64,000 nucleotides of DNA from Caulobacter segnis ATCC 21756 (GTDB lineage Bacteria; Pseudomonadota; Alphaproteobacteria; Caulobacterales; Caulobacteraceae). The DNA lies in the NCBI RefSeq assembly GCF_000092285.1, contig NC_014100.1, forward strand, positions 372,001 through 436,000, given 5' to 3'. The notes under the pieces are model-generated. The model worked only from the letters and a program-made list of their open reading frames with translations. It was not told the DNA's origin and did not search any database. A program made the translations under genes and the position numbers. Numbering within the stretch: position 1 is the first letter of the stretch; the number at the start of each line of letters is the position of its first letter. Shown here in pieces: positions 1 through 6,596 of this stretch.

Positions 1-71
1 TTGTCGTGATAGGCCTCGTAGAACGGGTCGCCGTTCATGCCGCGCCAGGTGCATCGGGTCGGTTCGGTCAT
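1..71 (-). CDS. tag: DNA-3-methyladenine glycosylase I-like protein, N-terminal fragment
   Basis: Only the first 23 codons are in the window; the gene runs off the left edge. The start is the ATG at 71-69. The visible residues carry an early R-C-x-W and then DPFYEAYHD. This matches the N-terminus of the Tag family, where the Cys is a zinc ligand and the motif continues as YHDxEWG. Family members excise 3-methyladenine from alkylated DNA in the cytoplasm. The call rests on this short stretch, so another HhH-fold glycosylase is possible but less likely. Confidence 0.7.
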   Translation of the reverse strand, partial: MTEPTRCTWRGMNGDPFYEAYHD

Positions 72-198
72 GCGGTGACGCTAGCATAAAGACGGCGGCT
101 GGCTAGAACTTTTCAGGAACATTCAACCGCTCGCGACGGATTGGCCGCACCGCCGCGTTCACTCGTCCGAGGGACTAGACCATCTGAAGGAGACGCCG

Positions 199-621
199 AT
201 GAAGCGCCTCAAGACCTTGGCCGTGCTCGCGATGGCGGGCGCCGTGACCGTGGCGACGCCGGTGCTGGCCCAGCGCCACGACCATGACGGCAATCCGCCT
301 GGACCGCGCGGCGGCCCCGGCACGAACTGGGAGAACCCGCCCGGCTGGCGCGGCGGTCCGGGCGCCTCGCCGGACCGGCGCTACTACCACTGGCGTGGCC
401 AGCGGATCGAGTTCGTCTACCGCAGCGGCTACTACTACCACCCGGCCTACGGCTACTATCACCCGCGCTATGGCTGGTGGAACCAGGCCGCCCGGTGCTG
501 GCTGGACAATGACAACAACCCGCCAGGGCCGCGCGGCGGACCCGGCACGAACTGGGAGAACCCCCCCGGTTGGCGCGGCGGCCCCGGCGCGTCGCCGGAC
601 CGCTACCGCCGCTGCCGCTAA
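199..621 (+). CDS. Small secreted Gly/Pro-rich protein with an internal duplication
   Basis: A 140-residue protein of unknown function. Residues 1-24 form a signal peptide ending in VLA, so the mature chain should start at Gln25 in the periplasm or outside. A 29-residue block rich in Gly, Pro, Trp and Arg (NPPGPRGGPG followed by TNWENPPGW) occurs at residues 32-60 and again, apparently identical, at 107-135. Between the copies is a Tyr-rich segment (about 61-94) with YYY and YGYY clusters. Two cysteines lie near the C-terminus (Cys100, Cys139). An AGGAG-type ribosome site lies a few bases before the ATG. The gene converges on ygfZ with a 4-bp overlap. No enzymatic motif is visible; a structural or surface role is a guess. 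Confidence 0.8.
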   Translation: MKRLKTLAVLAMAGAVTVATPVLAQRHDHDGNPPGPRGGPGTNWENPPGWRGGPGASPDRRYYHWRGQRIEFVYRSGYYYHPAYGYYHPRYGWWNQAARCWLDNDNNPPGPRGGPGTNWENPPGWRGGPGASPDRYRRCR

Positions 622-1412
622 AGGAGCGTCCAGGCCGGCCGGTCCACGGCGACCGGTCGGCCATCGACCGTCAGGTCGGCGCCGTCGATGCGGTCCAGGC
701 GCAGCAAGGCCAGCGCCCGGCCGTCGCGGCCGCCCAGCACCTCGCCCGCCCGCAGCTCGCCCGCCAGCACCTCGGCCCCGAAGGCCGGCGGGGGCCCGTC
801 GAAGGTGATCGGCAGCATGCGGTTCTTGATCGTCCCGCGCCGCTTCATGCGGCTGGTGGTCTCCTGGCCGACGAAGCAGCCCTTCTTGAAGTCGATCCCG
901 GCCAGCAGGTCGAAATTGGCCTCGATCGGATAGGTCTTCTCCTCGCCCCAGTCGGCCGGGCCGGGGACGCCGAGCGCCAGGCGATGGGCGTCATAAGCGT
1001 CTTCATCGGCGTTGGCGGCGCGATCGTCATAGGCGCGCGCGCCCAGCGCCGGCAGGCGGGGATCGGCGTAGAGGCCTTGGCCGGCGACCGCGCCGCCGAA
1101 CACCGCCGAGACGGGACGGTCGCTGGCCTCCAGCGTCACCTTGGCCCGCAGGCGATACATGGAGAGGCGCTGCAGCAGCGCGTCCCGATGGGCGGCCTGG
1201 ACGTCCAGCAGGGCGCCGTCCTCGGTTCCCGCCACGAACAGGTCGTAGAGCAGCTTGCCCTGCGGCGTCAGCAGACCCGAAAAGCGCAGCTCGCCCGGGG
1301 CCAGGGTCTCGACGTCCTGGGTCAGCAGGCCCTGCAGGAAGCTTCGCCAGTCGGGGCCGGAGACGGCGATGACGGCGCGGGAGGTCAGGCGGGCGACAAC
1401 GGGACTGCTCAT
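618..1412 (-). CDS. ygfZ: Folate-binding protein YgfZ (Fe-S cluster assembly factor, GcvT-like)
   Basis: A 264-residue cytoplasmic protein of the YgfZ/IBA57 family, which is tetrahydrofolate dependent and supports assembly or repair of some Fe-S enzymes. The family signature KGCFVGQE is present about two thirds along the protein, with its conserved Cys, followed by a basic stretch (RMKRRG). The N-terminal part (SGPDWRSFLQGLLTQD) matches the GcvT-like fold. Length is normal for alphaproteobacterial members. The ATG at 1412 is the natural start because the family begins close to it. It is the only gene on its strand here and overlaps the end of the upstream secreted-protein gene by 4 bp. Confidence 0.9.
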   Translation of the reverse strand: MSSPVVARLTSRAVIAVSGPDWRSFLQGLLTQDVETLAPGELRFSGLLTPQGKLLYDLFVAGTEDGALLDVQAAHRDALLQRLSMYRLRAKVTLEASDRPVSAVFGGAVAGQGLYADPRLPALGARAYDDRAANADEDAYDAHRLALGVPGPADWGEEKTYPIEANFDLLAGIDFKKGCFVGQETTSRMKRRGTIKNRMLPITFDGPPPAFGAEVLAGELRAGEVLGGRDGRALALLRLDRIDGADLTVDGRPVAVDRPAWTLL

Positions 1413-1521
1413 GCCGCAGATGTGGCGCCGAGGCGACGCTCGCGCCAGTCCCGAACATCGTGGAAAGCTGAAGTGTTAACGTGGGATGCGCCGACTCGCC
1501 GACCGGCCTATAGATGGACCG

Positions 1522-2676
1522 ATGACACAGCGGGCCTTCCCGATTCTCTTCATCACGGCGACGCGCATCGGTGACGCGGTGCTTTCGTCCGGCCTGATCA
1601 AGCTTCTCTCTGATCAAATCCCCAACGCGCGCTTCACGATCGTCGCCGGCCCTCTCGCCGCGCCGCTCTTCGCGCACGTGCCCGGTCTCGACCGGGTGAT
1701 CGTGATGGAGAAGGGCAAGGGCAAGGGCCACTGGTTCAAGCTCTGGAACCAGGTGCGCCACAAGAAGTGGGGCCTGGTCGTCGACCTGCGCGGCAGCGCC
1801 ACCGCCCTCTTCCTGCGCCGCGACAAGCGGGCGATCTGGAAGAAGACGCCCGGCGAGCCGGTGCACAAGGTGGTCGACGCCGCCCGCGTGCTGAAGCTCG
1901 AGGGCGAGCCGCCCGCGCCCTATCTCTACATCACGCCCGAGGTCGAGGCCCTCGCCGATGAGCTGCTCGGGCGGAATGGCGGGCAGGGCGGCGGACCGAT
2001 CCTGGCTGTCGGCCCCGCCGCAAACTGGATCGGCAAGGTCTGGCCGATCGAGCGCTTCGCCCAGACCGCCGCCAAACTGCTCGACAAGGACGGACCGCTG
2101 GCGGGCGGCCGGCTGCTGATCCTGGGCGGGCCGGAAGACACTCGCATGGTCGAGGAGCTGCGGATGGCCTCGGCCCGCGGCCGCACCATCGACCTGACCG
2201 GCAAGGTCGATCTGCTGACCGCCTATGCCTGCCTGAAGCGGGCCAGCCTGTTCATCGGCAACGACTCGGGGCTGATGCACATCGCCGCCGCGGCCGGCTG
2301 CCCGACCGTCGGGCTGTTCGGCCCGTCGGACGAGCGTCGATACGGGCCCTGGGGCGACAAGACCGTCGCCGTGCGCGGCCCGCGCACCTTCCAGCAGTTC
2401 CTGGCCGTCGATCCGGATCTGTCCCAGGCCATCCGCCACATGAGCGACCTGCCGGTGACCACCGTGGTCCGGGCGGCCAAAGAGCTTCTGACGCGTGTGG
2501 CGACGCCCGCCGAGGTCTCGCCGCCGGAGCCGCTAGTCGAGGCGGTGGTCGAGACGGCCGAGCCGGAGACTTCCCCCTGGGGCGAACCCATCGAGGACGT
2601 CGCCGTCGACAGCCCGCCCGCGGCGCCGGCCGTGAAGACCGCCAAGAAGCGGACCGTCAAGCGCGACGCCGGCTAG
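1522..2676 (+). CDS. Glycosyltransferase family 9 (heptosyltransferase-like)
   Basis: About 384 residues from the ATG at 1522; an in-frame ATG at 1486 would add 12 residues lacking family similarity. The protein shows the GT9 pattern: an N-terminal ATRIGDAVLSSGL loop and a C-terminal nucleotide-sugar site with GNDSGLMHIAAA and GLFGPSD. GT9 enzymes transfer heptose or related sugars from ADP- or UDP-donors to lipopolysaccharide core at the inner face of the cytoplasmic membrane. The last 70 or so residues are a low-complexity Pro/Ala/Glu/Lys tail ending in basic residues, an addition to the GT-B fold. The gene stands alone between ygfZ (divergent) and dihydroorotase. Sugar specificity cannot be read from the sequence. 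Confidence 0.85.
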   Translation: MTQRAFPILFITATRIGDAVLSSGLIKLLSDQIPNARFTIVAGPLAAPLFAHVPGLDRVIVMEKGKGKGHWFKLWNQVRHKKWGLVVDLRGSATALFLRRDKRAIWKKTPGEPVHKVVDAARVLKLEGEPPAPYLYITPEVEALADELLGRNGGQGGGPILAVGPAANWIGKVWPIERFAQTAAKLLDKDGPLAGGRLLILGGPEDTRMVEELRMASARGRTIDLTGKVDLLTAYACLKRASLFIGNDSGLMHIAAAAGCPTVGLFGPSDERRYGPWGDKTVAVRGPRTFQQFLAVDPDLSQAIRHMSDLPVTTVVRAAKELLTRVATPAEVSPPEPLVEAVVETAEPETSPWGEPIEDVAVDSPPAAPAVKTAKKRTVKRDAG

Positions 2677-2740
2677 TTCCGGGTTGCCTCGGGCGCGGGG
2701 CGGTCCTAGATCGCCGCAAACCTTCGCGAGGAGCCGCCCC

Positions 2741-4075
2741 ATGACCCAGACCTTCGACCTGATCGTGCGTGGCGGCGAGGTGGTGAACCACGCCGGCCGG
2801 GGCTTTACCGACATCGGCGTGCGCGGCGGCAAGATCGTCGCGATCGGCGACCTCTCCCAGGCCAGCGCCGGCGAGGTGTTCGACGCGACGGGCCTGACGG
2901 TCCTGCCGGGCGTCATCGACAGCCAGGTCCACTTCCGCGAGCCGGGGCTGGAATGGAAGGAAGACCTGGAAAGCGGCTCGCGCGGCGCGGCCCTGGGCGG
3001 CGTCACCGCCGTCTTCGAGATGCCCAACACCGAGCCGACCACGACCGATCCGGACGCCCTGGCCGACAAGCTCTCGCGCGCCAAGGGCCGGATGCACACC
3101 GACCACGCCTTCTATGTCGGCGGCACGCACGAGAACGCCGCCTTCCTGGGTGAGCTGGAGCGCCTGCCGGGCTGCTGCGGCATCAAGGTGTTCATGGGCG
3201 CCTCGACCGGCAGCCTCTTGGTGCAGGACGACGAGGGCGTCGAGAACGTGCTGCGCCACGTCAACCGCCGCGCGGCCTTCCACTCCGAGGACGAGTACCG
3301 CCTGGCCGAGCGCCGCAGCCTGGCCCGCCCCGGCGACTGGACCAGCCACCCGGAGGTGCGCGACGCCCAGGCCGCCCTGCAGTCGACCCACCGCCTGGTC
3401 CGCATCGCCAAGAGCCTCGGCAAGCGCATCCACGTGCTGCACGTGACGACCAAGGAAGAGATCGACTTCCTGGCGCAGAACAAGGACGTCGCCTCGGTAG
3501 AGGTCACGCCCCAGCACCTGACCCTGGTCGCGCCCGAGGCCTATGAGCGCCTGAAGGGCTTCGCCCAGATGAACCCGCCGATCCGCTCCGCCGACCACGT
3601 GGCCGGCATCTGGCGCGGGGTCGACACCGGCGTCGCCGACGTCCTGGGCAGCGACCACGCCCCGCACACCCGCGAGGAGAAGGCGCGTCCCTATCCGGCC
3701 TCGCCGTCGGGCATGCCGGGCGTCCAGACCCTGGTCCCGATCATGCTGACCCACGTGGTCGACGGAAAGCTCTCGCTGGAGCGCTTCGTCGATCTCACCA
3801 GCCACGGCGTGAACCGCATCTTCGGCCTGGCCGACAAGGGCCGCATTGCCGAGGGCTTCGACGCCGACTTCACCATCGTCGACATGAAGGCCAAGCGAAC
3901 GATCACCCACGACTGGATGGCCACCCGCTCGGGCTGGACCCCGTTCGACGGCTTCGAGGCCAAGGCCTGGCCCAAGGCGACGATCGTGCGCGGGATCGTG
4001 GTCATGCGCGACGACGAGGTGATCGCCGAAGGCCGCGGCGAGCCGGTGCGGTTCCTGGAGACGCTGGCGGGGTAG
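2741..4075 (+). CDS. pyrC: Dihydroorotase (amidohydrolase family)
   Basis: 444 residues, catalysing carbamoyl-aspartate to dihydroorotate in pyrimidine synthesis. Amidohydrolase metal and substrate motifs are in order: HFREPG after the first beta strand, a Lys in IKVFMG (candidate carboxylated lysine), HSED, HVLHVTT and GSDHAPH near residue 305. The start at 2741 has a GCGAGGAG ribosome site at good spacing; the reading frame opens earlier but without family similarity. Dihydroorotase is the best call over allantoinase or hydantoinase because of HFREPG and the MPNTEP segment, but these are close paralogues. pyrD occurs 36 kb away, so the pathway genes are dispersed. Confidence 0.85.
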   Translation: MTQTFDLIVRGGEVVNHAGRGFTDIGVRGGKIVAIGDLSQASAGEVFDATGLTVLPGVIDSQVHFREPGLEWKEDLESGSRGAALGGVTAVFEMPNTEPTTTDPDALADKLSRAKGRMHTDHAFYVGGTHENAAFLGELERLPGCCGIKVFMGASTGSLLVQDDEGVENVLRHVNRRAAFHSEDEYRLAERRSLARPGDWTSHPEVRDAQAALQSTHRLVRIAKSLGKRIHVLHVTTKEEIDFLAQNKDVASVEVTPQHLTLVAPEAYERLKGFAQMNPPIRSADHVAGIWRGVDTGVADVLGSDHAPHTREEKARPYPASPSGMPGVQTLVPIMLTHVVDGKLSLERFVDLTSHGVNRIFGLADKGRIAEGFDADFTIVDMKAKRTITHDWMATRSGWTPFDGFEAKAWPKATIVRGIVVMRDDEVIAEGRGEPVRFLETLAG

Positions 4076-4078
4076 GGA

Positions 4079-4210
4079 CGCCCCCTCCGTCTCGCCGCCT
4101 ATCGGCGCCGATCCACCTCCCCCGTTTCACGGGTGAGGAGGCGACGTCTTCCTCCCTCGCGAAGCGGGGGAGGTGTCGCGATGCGGATACGCATCGTGAC
4201 GGAGGGGGCG
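4079..4210. repeat. Intergenic palindromic repeat between convergent genes
   Basis: A 13-bp perfect inverted repeat (CGCCCCCTCCGTC at 4079-4091 and its complement at 4198-4210) encloses smaller GC-rich palindromes, including CCTCCCCC and GGGGGAGG blocks. It fills nearly the whole gap between the dihydroorotase stop and the sigma-factor stop, so it could act as a bidirectional terminator. The same sequence blocks recur at 5905-6010, which makes it a member of a dispersed intergenic family. Confidence 0.75.
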
Positions 4211-4211
4211 C

Positions 4212-5438
4212 TCACCCCTCTAGCGCGGTTTCCATCCGCCTACGGATCAACCAGCGCCGTTCGGCTTCGGCCGGACCCAGCGCCAGGGCCTGATCATAGG
4301 CCTCCAGCGCTTCCTCTCGCCGTCCCAACCGCGCCAACAGGTCCGCGCGCACGGCGTGAAGGGGCTGGAACCCCGCCAGGCGCGCCGCATCCAGCGCCTC
4401 CAGCTCGGCCAGCGCCGCCGCCGGACCGCAGACCTCGGCGAGCGCCACCACGCGATTGACCCGCACGAAGGGGTCATCGCCGAAACTCAGCAGGGCGTCG
4501 TACAGCGACAGGATCGCCGGCCAGGGCGGCGGCTCATCCAGCGTTCGCCGCGCGCACCAGGCGCTATGCAGGGCGGCGCGCAACGGGATCGGGCCGGGCG
4601 GTCCCAGGCTTCCCGCGCGGCGCAGCAAGGCCTCGCCCTCGGCGATCAGGTCGTCGCGCCACTTCGCCGGATCCTGTCGGTCCAGCGGGACCATCGTCCC
4701 CTCGGGATCGAGCCGCGCGGGGCGGCGGGCCTCGGCGTAGCGCACCAGCGCCGCGAAGGCCAAGGCGTCCTGCTCCCGCGGCAAGAGCTCGACCAGCACG
4801 GTGGTCAGGCCCAGCATCTCCTGGGCGAACCCGGCGTGCGGCCCTGCGCCGGCCGCGTCCTCGTGGGCGCGGGCGTAGGCGACCTCCAGGGTCGTGAGCA
4901 CGGCGGCCAAGCGCTCGGGCCAGGCCTCGGGGCCGGGAACCTCGAACGATACGCCGGCCTCGGCGATCTTGCGCTTGGCCCGCGTCAGGCGCTGCAGCAT
5001 GGCCGGCTCGGAGACCAGGAACGCCCGCGCGATCTCCTGCGCCGACAGCCCGCAGACCAGACGCAGGGTGAGAGCCGCGCGGGCTTCCGGCGCGACGGCC
5101 GGGTGACAGCAGACGAAGATCAGGCGCAGGCGCTCGTCGGGGATCAGGCGGGCGTCGGACGCCAGTTGGGCCTCGATCGAAGGCTCCGGCTCGGGCGCGT
5201 CCGGAGCCAGTCTGTGTCGAACACTCCGTCTGCGGATCATATCCAGAGCGCGCCGCCGCGCGGCGGCGTAAAGCCAGGCGGCGGGATCCAGCGGCGGGGC
5301 CGTCGGCCAGACCTCCGCGGCCTTGGCGCAGGCGTCGGCGAAGGCCTCTTCGGCGATGTCGAGGTCGCGGAACGCGGCCGCCAGGGCGGCGACGATCCGG
5401 CCCCCGGTCTCCCGAAAGGTCTGGTCCAGCGGGGCCAG
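4212..5438 (-). CDS. ECF42-type RNA polymerase sigma factor with C-terminal TPR-like extension
   Basis: About 408 residues. Region 2 is near residues 15-75 (AWLYAAARRRALDMIRRR) and region 4 near 105-170 (GLSAQEIARAFLVSEPAMLQRLTRAKRKI). A roughly 220-residue C-terminal extension follows, with family features such as RYAEARRPARLD and TPR-like helices (LGRREEALEAYDQAL). This is the ECF42 architecture, in which the extension replaces a separate anti-sigma factor and the partner is a DGPF/YCII protein; that partner gene lies directly upstream. No ATG, GTG or TTG is available in frame near the expected N-terminus. A CTG at 5438 sits 6 nt after a GAGGA ribosome site embedded in the end of the YCII gene, so CTG is proposed as start. 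A sequencing indel is the alternative. Confidence 0.85.
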   Translation of the reverse strand: MAPLDQTFRETGGRIVAALAAAFRDLDIAEEAFADACAKAAEVWPTAPPLDPAAWLYAAARRRALDMIRRRSVRHRLAPDAPEPEPSIEAQLASDARLIPDERLRLIFVCCHPAVAPEARAALTLRLVCGLSAQEIARAFLVSEPAMLQRLTRAKRKIAEAGVSFEVPGPEAWPERLAAVLTTLEVAYARAHEDAAGAGPHAGFAQEMLGLTTVLVELLPREQDALAFAALVRYAEARRPARLDPEGTMVPLDRQDPAKWRDDLIAEGEALLRRAGSLGPPGPIPLRAALHSAWCARRTLDEPPPWPAILSLYDALLSFGDDPFVRVNRVVALAEVCGPAAALAELEALDAARLAGFQPLHAVRADLLARLGRREEALEAYDQALALGPAEAERRWLIRRRMETALEG

Positions 5439-5440
5439 GC

Positions 5441-5791
5441 CTAGTCCTCGTCGATCAGCGGCCGCACCTCGACCGAGCCGTCGCCGGCCAGCGGCACGCG
5501 CTTGGCCAAGGCCAGGGCCTCGTCCAGGCTGGCCGCCTCGACGATGTAGAAGCCGCCCAGTTGCTCGCGCGCTTCGGCGTAGGGGCCGTCGTGCAGGGCG
5601 TACTGGCCTCCCGTCTTGCGGGCGGTGGTGGCGGTGTCGCTGGTCTTGAGGCCGGCGCCGCCCTTCAGAATTCCCTTGGCCGCCAGCTCGCCGGCGAAGG
5701 CCCCATGGGCGGCCAGGATATCCTCCCAGGCGCGGCCATGGGTGTCGCGGAAGGCGTTTTCGTCTTCGAAGATCAGCAGGGCGTATTGCAT
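5441..5791 (-). CDS. YCII-related DGPF-domain protein, partner of the ECF42 sigma factor
   Basis: 116 residues from the ATG at 5791, which has GGGAG six bases upstream; a second in-frame ATG at 5797 sits directly against that GGGAG and is less likely. The protein starts MQYALL and carries HDGPYAEAREQLGGFYIVEA, the DGPF-like motif of the YCII ferredoxin-like fold. Members are small cytoplasmic proteins of unclear biochemical role that are consistently encoded with ECF42 sigma factors. Its stop is 2 bp from the proposed sigma-factor start, so the two are very probably cotranscribed and translationally coupled. Confidence 0.88.
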   Translation of the reverse strand: MQYALLIFEDENAFRDTHGRAWEDILAAHGAFAGELAAKGILKGGAGLKTSDTATTARKTGGQYALHDGPYAEAREQLGGFYIVEAASLDEALALAKRVPLAGDGSVEVRPLIDED

Positions 5792-5904
5792 TGTCATCTC
5801 CCGTCGAGCCCGCGACCATCGCGGCGCTTCGACCCCAGAGACGCGCCGGCTCGGACGGATTCGACAGCGGACGCCGAAAAATGTCGAGTGGGAGAAAGGC
5901 TTCT

Positions 5905-6010
5905 CCTCCCCCTGTGGGGGAGGGGGGCGAAGGACCGGAGGGGGAGAGGCAAGTTCAACAGAACTTCCCCCTCCGTCGGCTTCGCCGACACCTCCCCCGC
6001 TAGGGGGAGG
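5905..6010. repeat. Array of four GC-rich hairpins, same family as 4079-4210
   Basis: Consecutive perfect stems: CCTCCCCC/GGGGGAGG at 5905-5923; CGGAGGGGG/CCCCCTCCG at 5936-5975 with an inner AAGTT/AACTT; GTCGGC/GCCGAC at 5975-5989; and CCTCCCCC/GGGGGAGG again at 5991-6010. The CCCCCTCCGTC and ACCTCCCCC blocks match the element at 4079-4210. The array lies upstream of the YCII gene start and has the look of a REP/BIME-like intergenic element. Confidence 0.75.
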
Positions 6011-6073
6011 ATTTTAAGAGCGTTCGCGGCGCTCTATGATCCGCGTATCCGGAATCGAACCGAACGATTTCAA

Positions 6074-6121
6074 TCACTTCTCACTTTTACACGCCGCTGG
6101 ATCATCCGCGTTGAAACCCAT
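6074..6121 (-). CDS. Possible 15-residue open frame (doubtful)
   Basis: An ATG at 6121 opens 15 codons (MGFNADDPAACKSEK) closed by TGA at 6074. Five codons upstream is an in-frame stop, so it is not the tail of a longer gene. Downstream on the same strand come a T-arm-like sequence (6048-6064) and a hairpin AGAGCG/CGCTCT (about 6019-6037) followed by TTAAAAT, which resembles a weak terminator. A short leader peptide, an unannotated small protein, or part of the neighbouring repeat family are all possible; there is no functional evidence. Confidence 0.25.
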   Translation of the reverse strand: MGFNADDPAACKSEK

Positions 6122-6596
6122 TCCATACTGATCTCACCCGATGGCTTGGAAGGGACGTCCGGCCGGCGATCGTGACGGCTGTCGGGGGTGGTCGAGCGGG
6201 AAGCGCTCGCCGGTCTTCTTTCGGGAAGGCGTCTTCGCGGCGGATCCAGGAGCAGGCTCCCTGAAATATCGGGACGAAGCCCTGGCGGCGAAGGCATAGG
6301 CGACGCGGCAGGTCCGGGCTGAAATCGCCCGGGCGTTCCGGGACCGGGGTCGTCGCCCCGGCCCGCCCGTCGGGGGCTTCTTTCGGAAGCGGGTTAAAAC
6401 CCCGCGGGTCGAGGGCTCACCGGATAACGGCCGCGCGGAGCGTCTGGCTTCGTCGAAACGGTACACACACTTCAAACCTCCGGACGGATGTCCGGCGCTC
6501 CGCGTCCCTTCTATCCCTTCAGCGAGCGATCGCGTGAAGCGGCGAAGTCGTGCGCGCCAATTGAACGCCCGTATGACCCGCGACATAACTGACGGC

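Larger units (their letters stand above)
5792..6596. other. Long non-coding stretch with repeat element and no convincing gene
   Basis: About 800 bases without a gene I can support. It holds the hairpin array at 5905-6010, a 15-codon open frame with adjacent tRNA T-arm-like sequence (6020-6121, minus strand), and a GC-rich part (about 6180-6540) with short inverted repeats such as CCGGGG/CCCCGG near 6340. Open frames in both strands here have no recognisable domains and skewed composition. Near the right end, TTGAAC and CATAAC separated by about 17-18 bases precede the acyl-CoA synthetase start and may be its promoter. Confidence 0.6.

Noticed and set aside
1027..2439. Long open frame antisense to ygfZ and the glycosyltransferase gene
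   Set aside because: It is a composition effect of high third-position GC; the sense frames have clear family motifs, the antisense has none. The same holds for many long antisense frames over the window.
5439..5819. Extended N-terminal reading frame of the ECF42 sigma factor through the YCII gene
   Set aside because: It would overlap a well-supported YCII gene in another frame, and its residues are low-complexity Arg/Gly without similarity.
6048..6064. T-arm-like sequence suggesting a tRNA or permuted tmRNA on the minus strand
   Set aside because: The T stem and loop are perfect, but no acceptor partner, D arm, anticodon arm or CCA could be found nearby, and no tmRNA tag frame is visible.
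6134..6540. Minus-strand open frame of about 150 codons in the spacer before the acyl-CoA synthetase
   Set aside because: Arg/Ser/Pro-rich composition, no domain, no ribosome site; looks like non-coding sequence.
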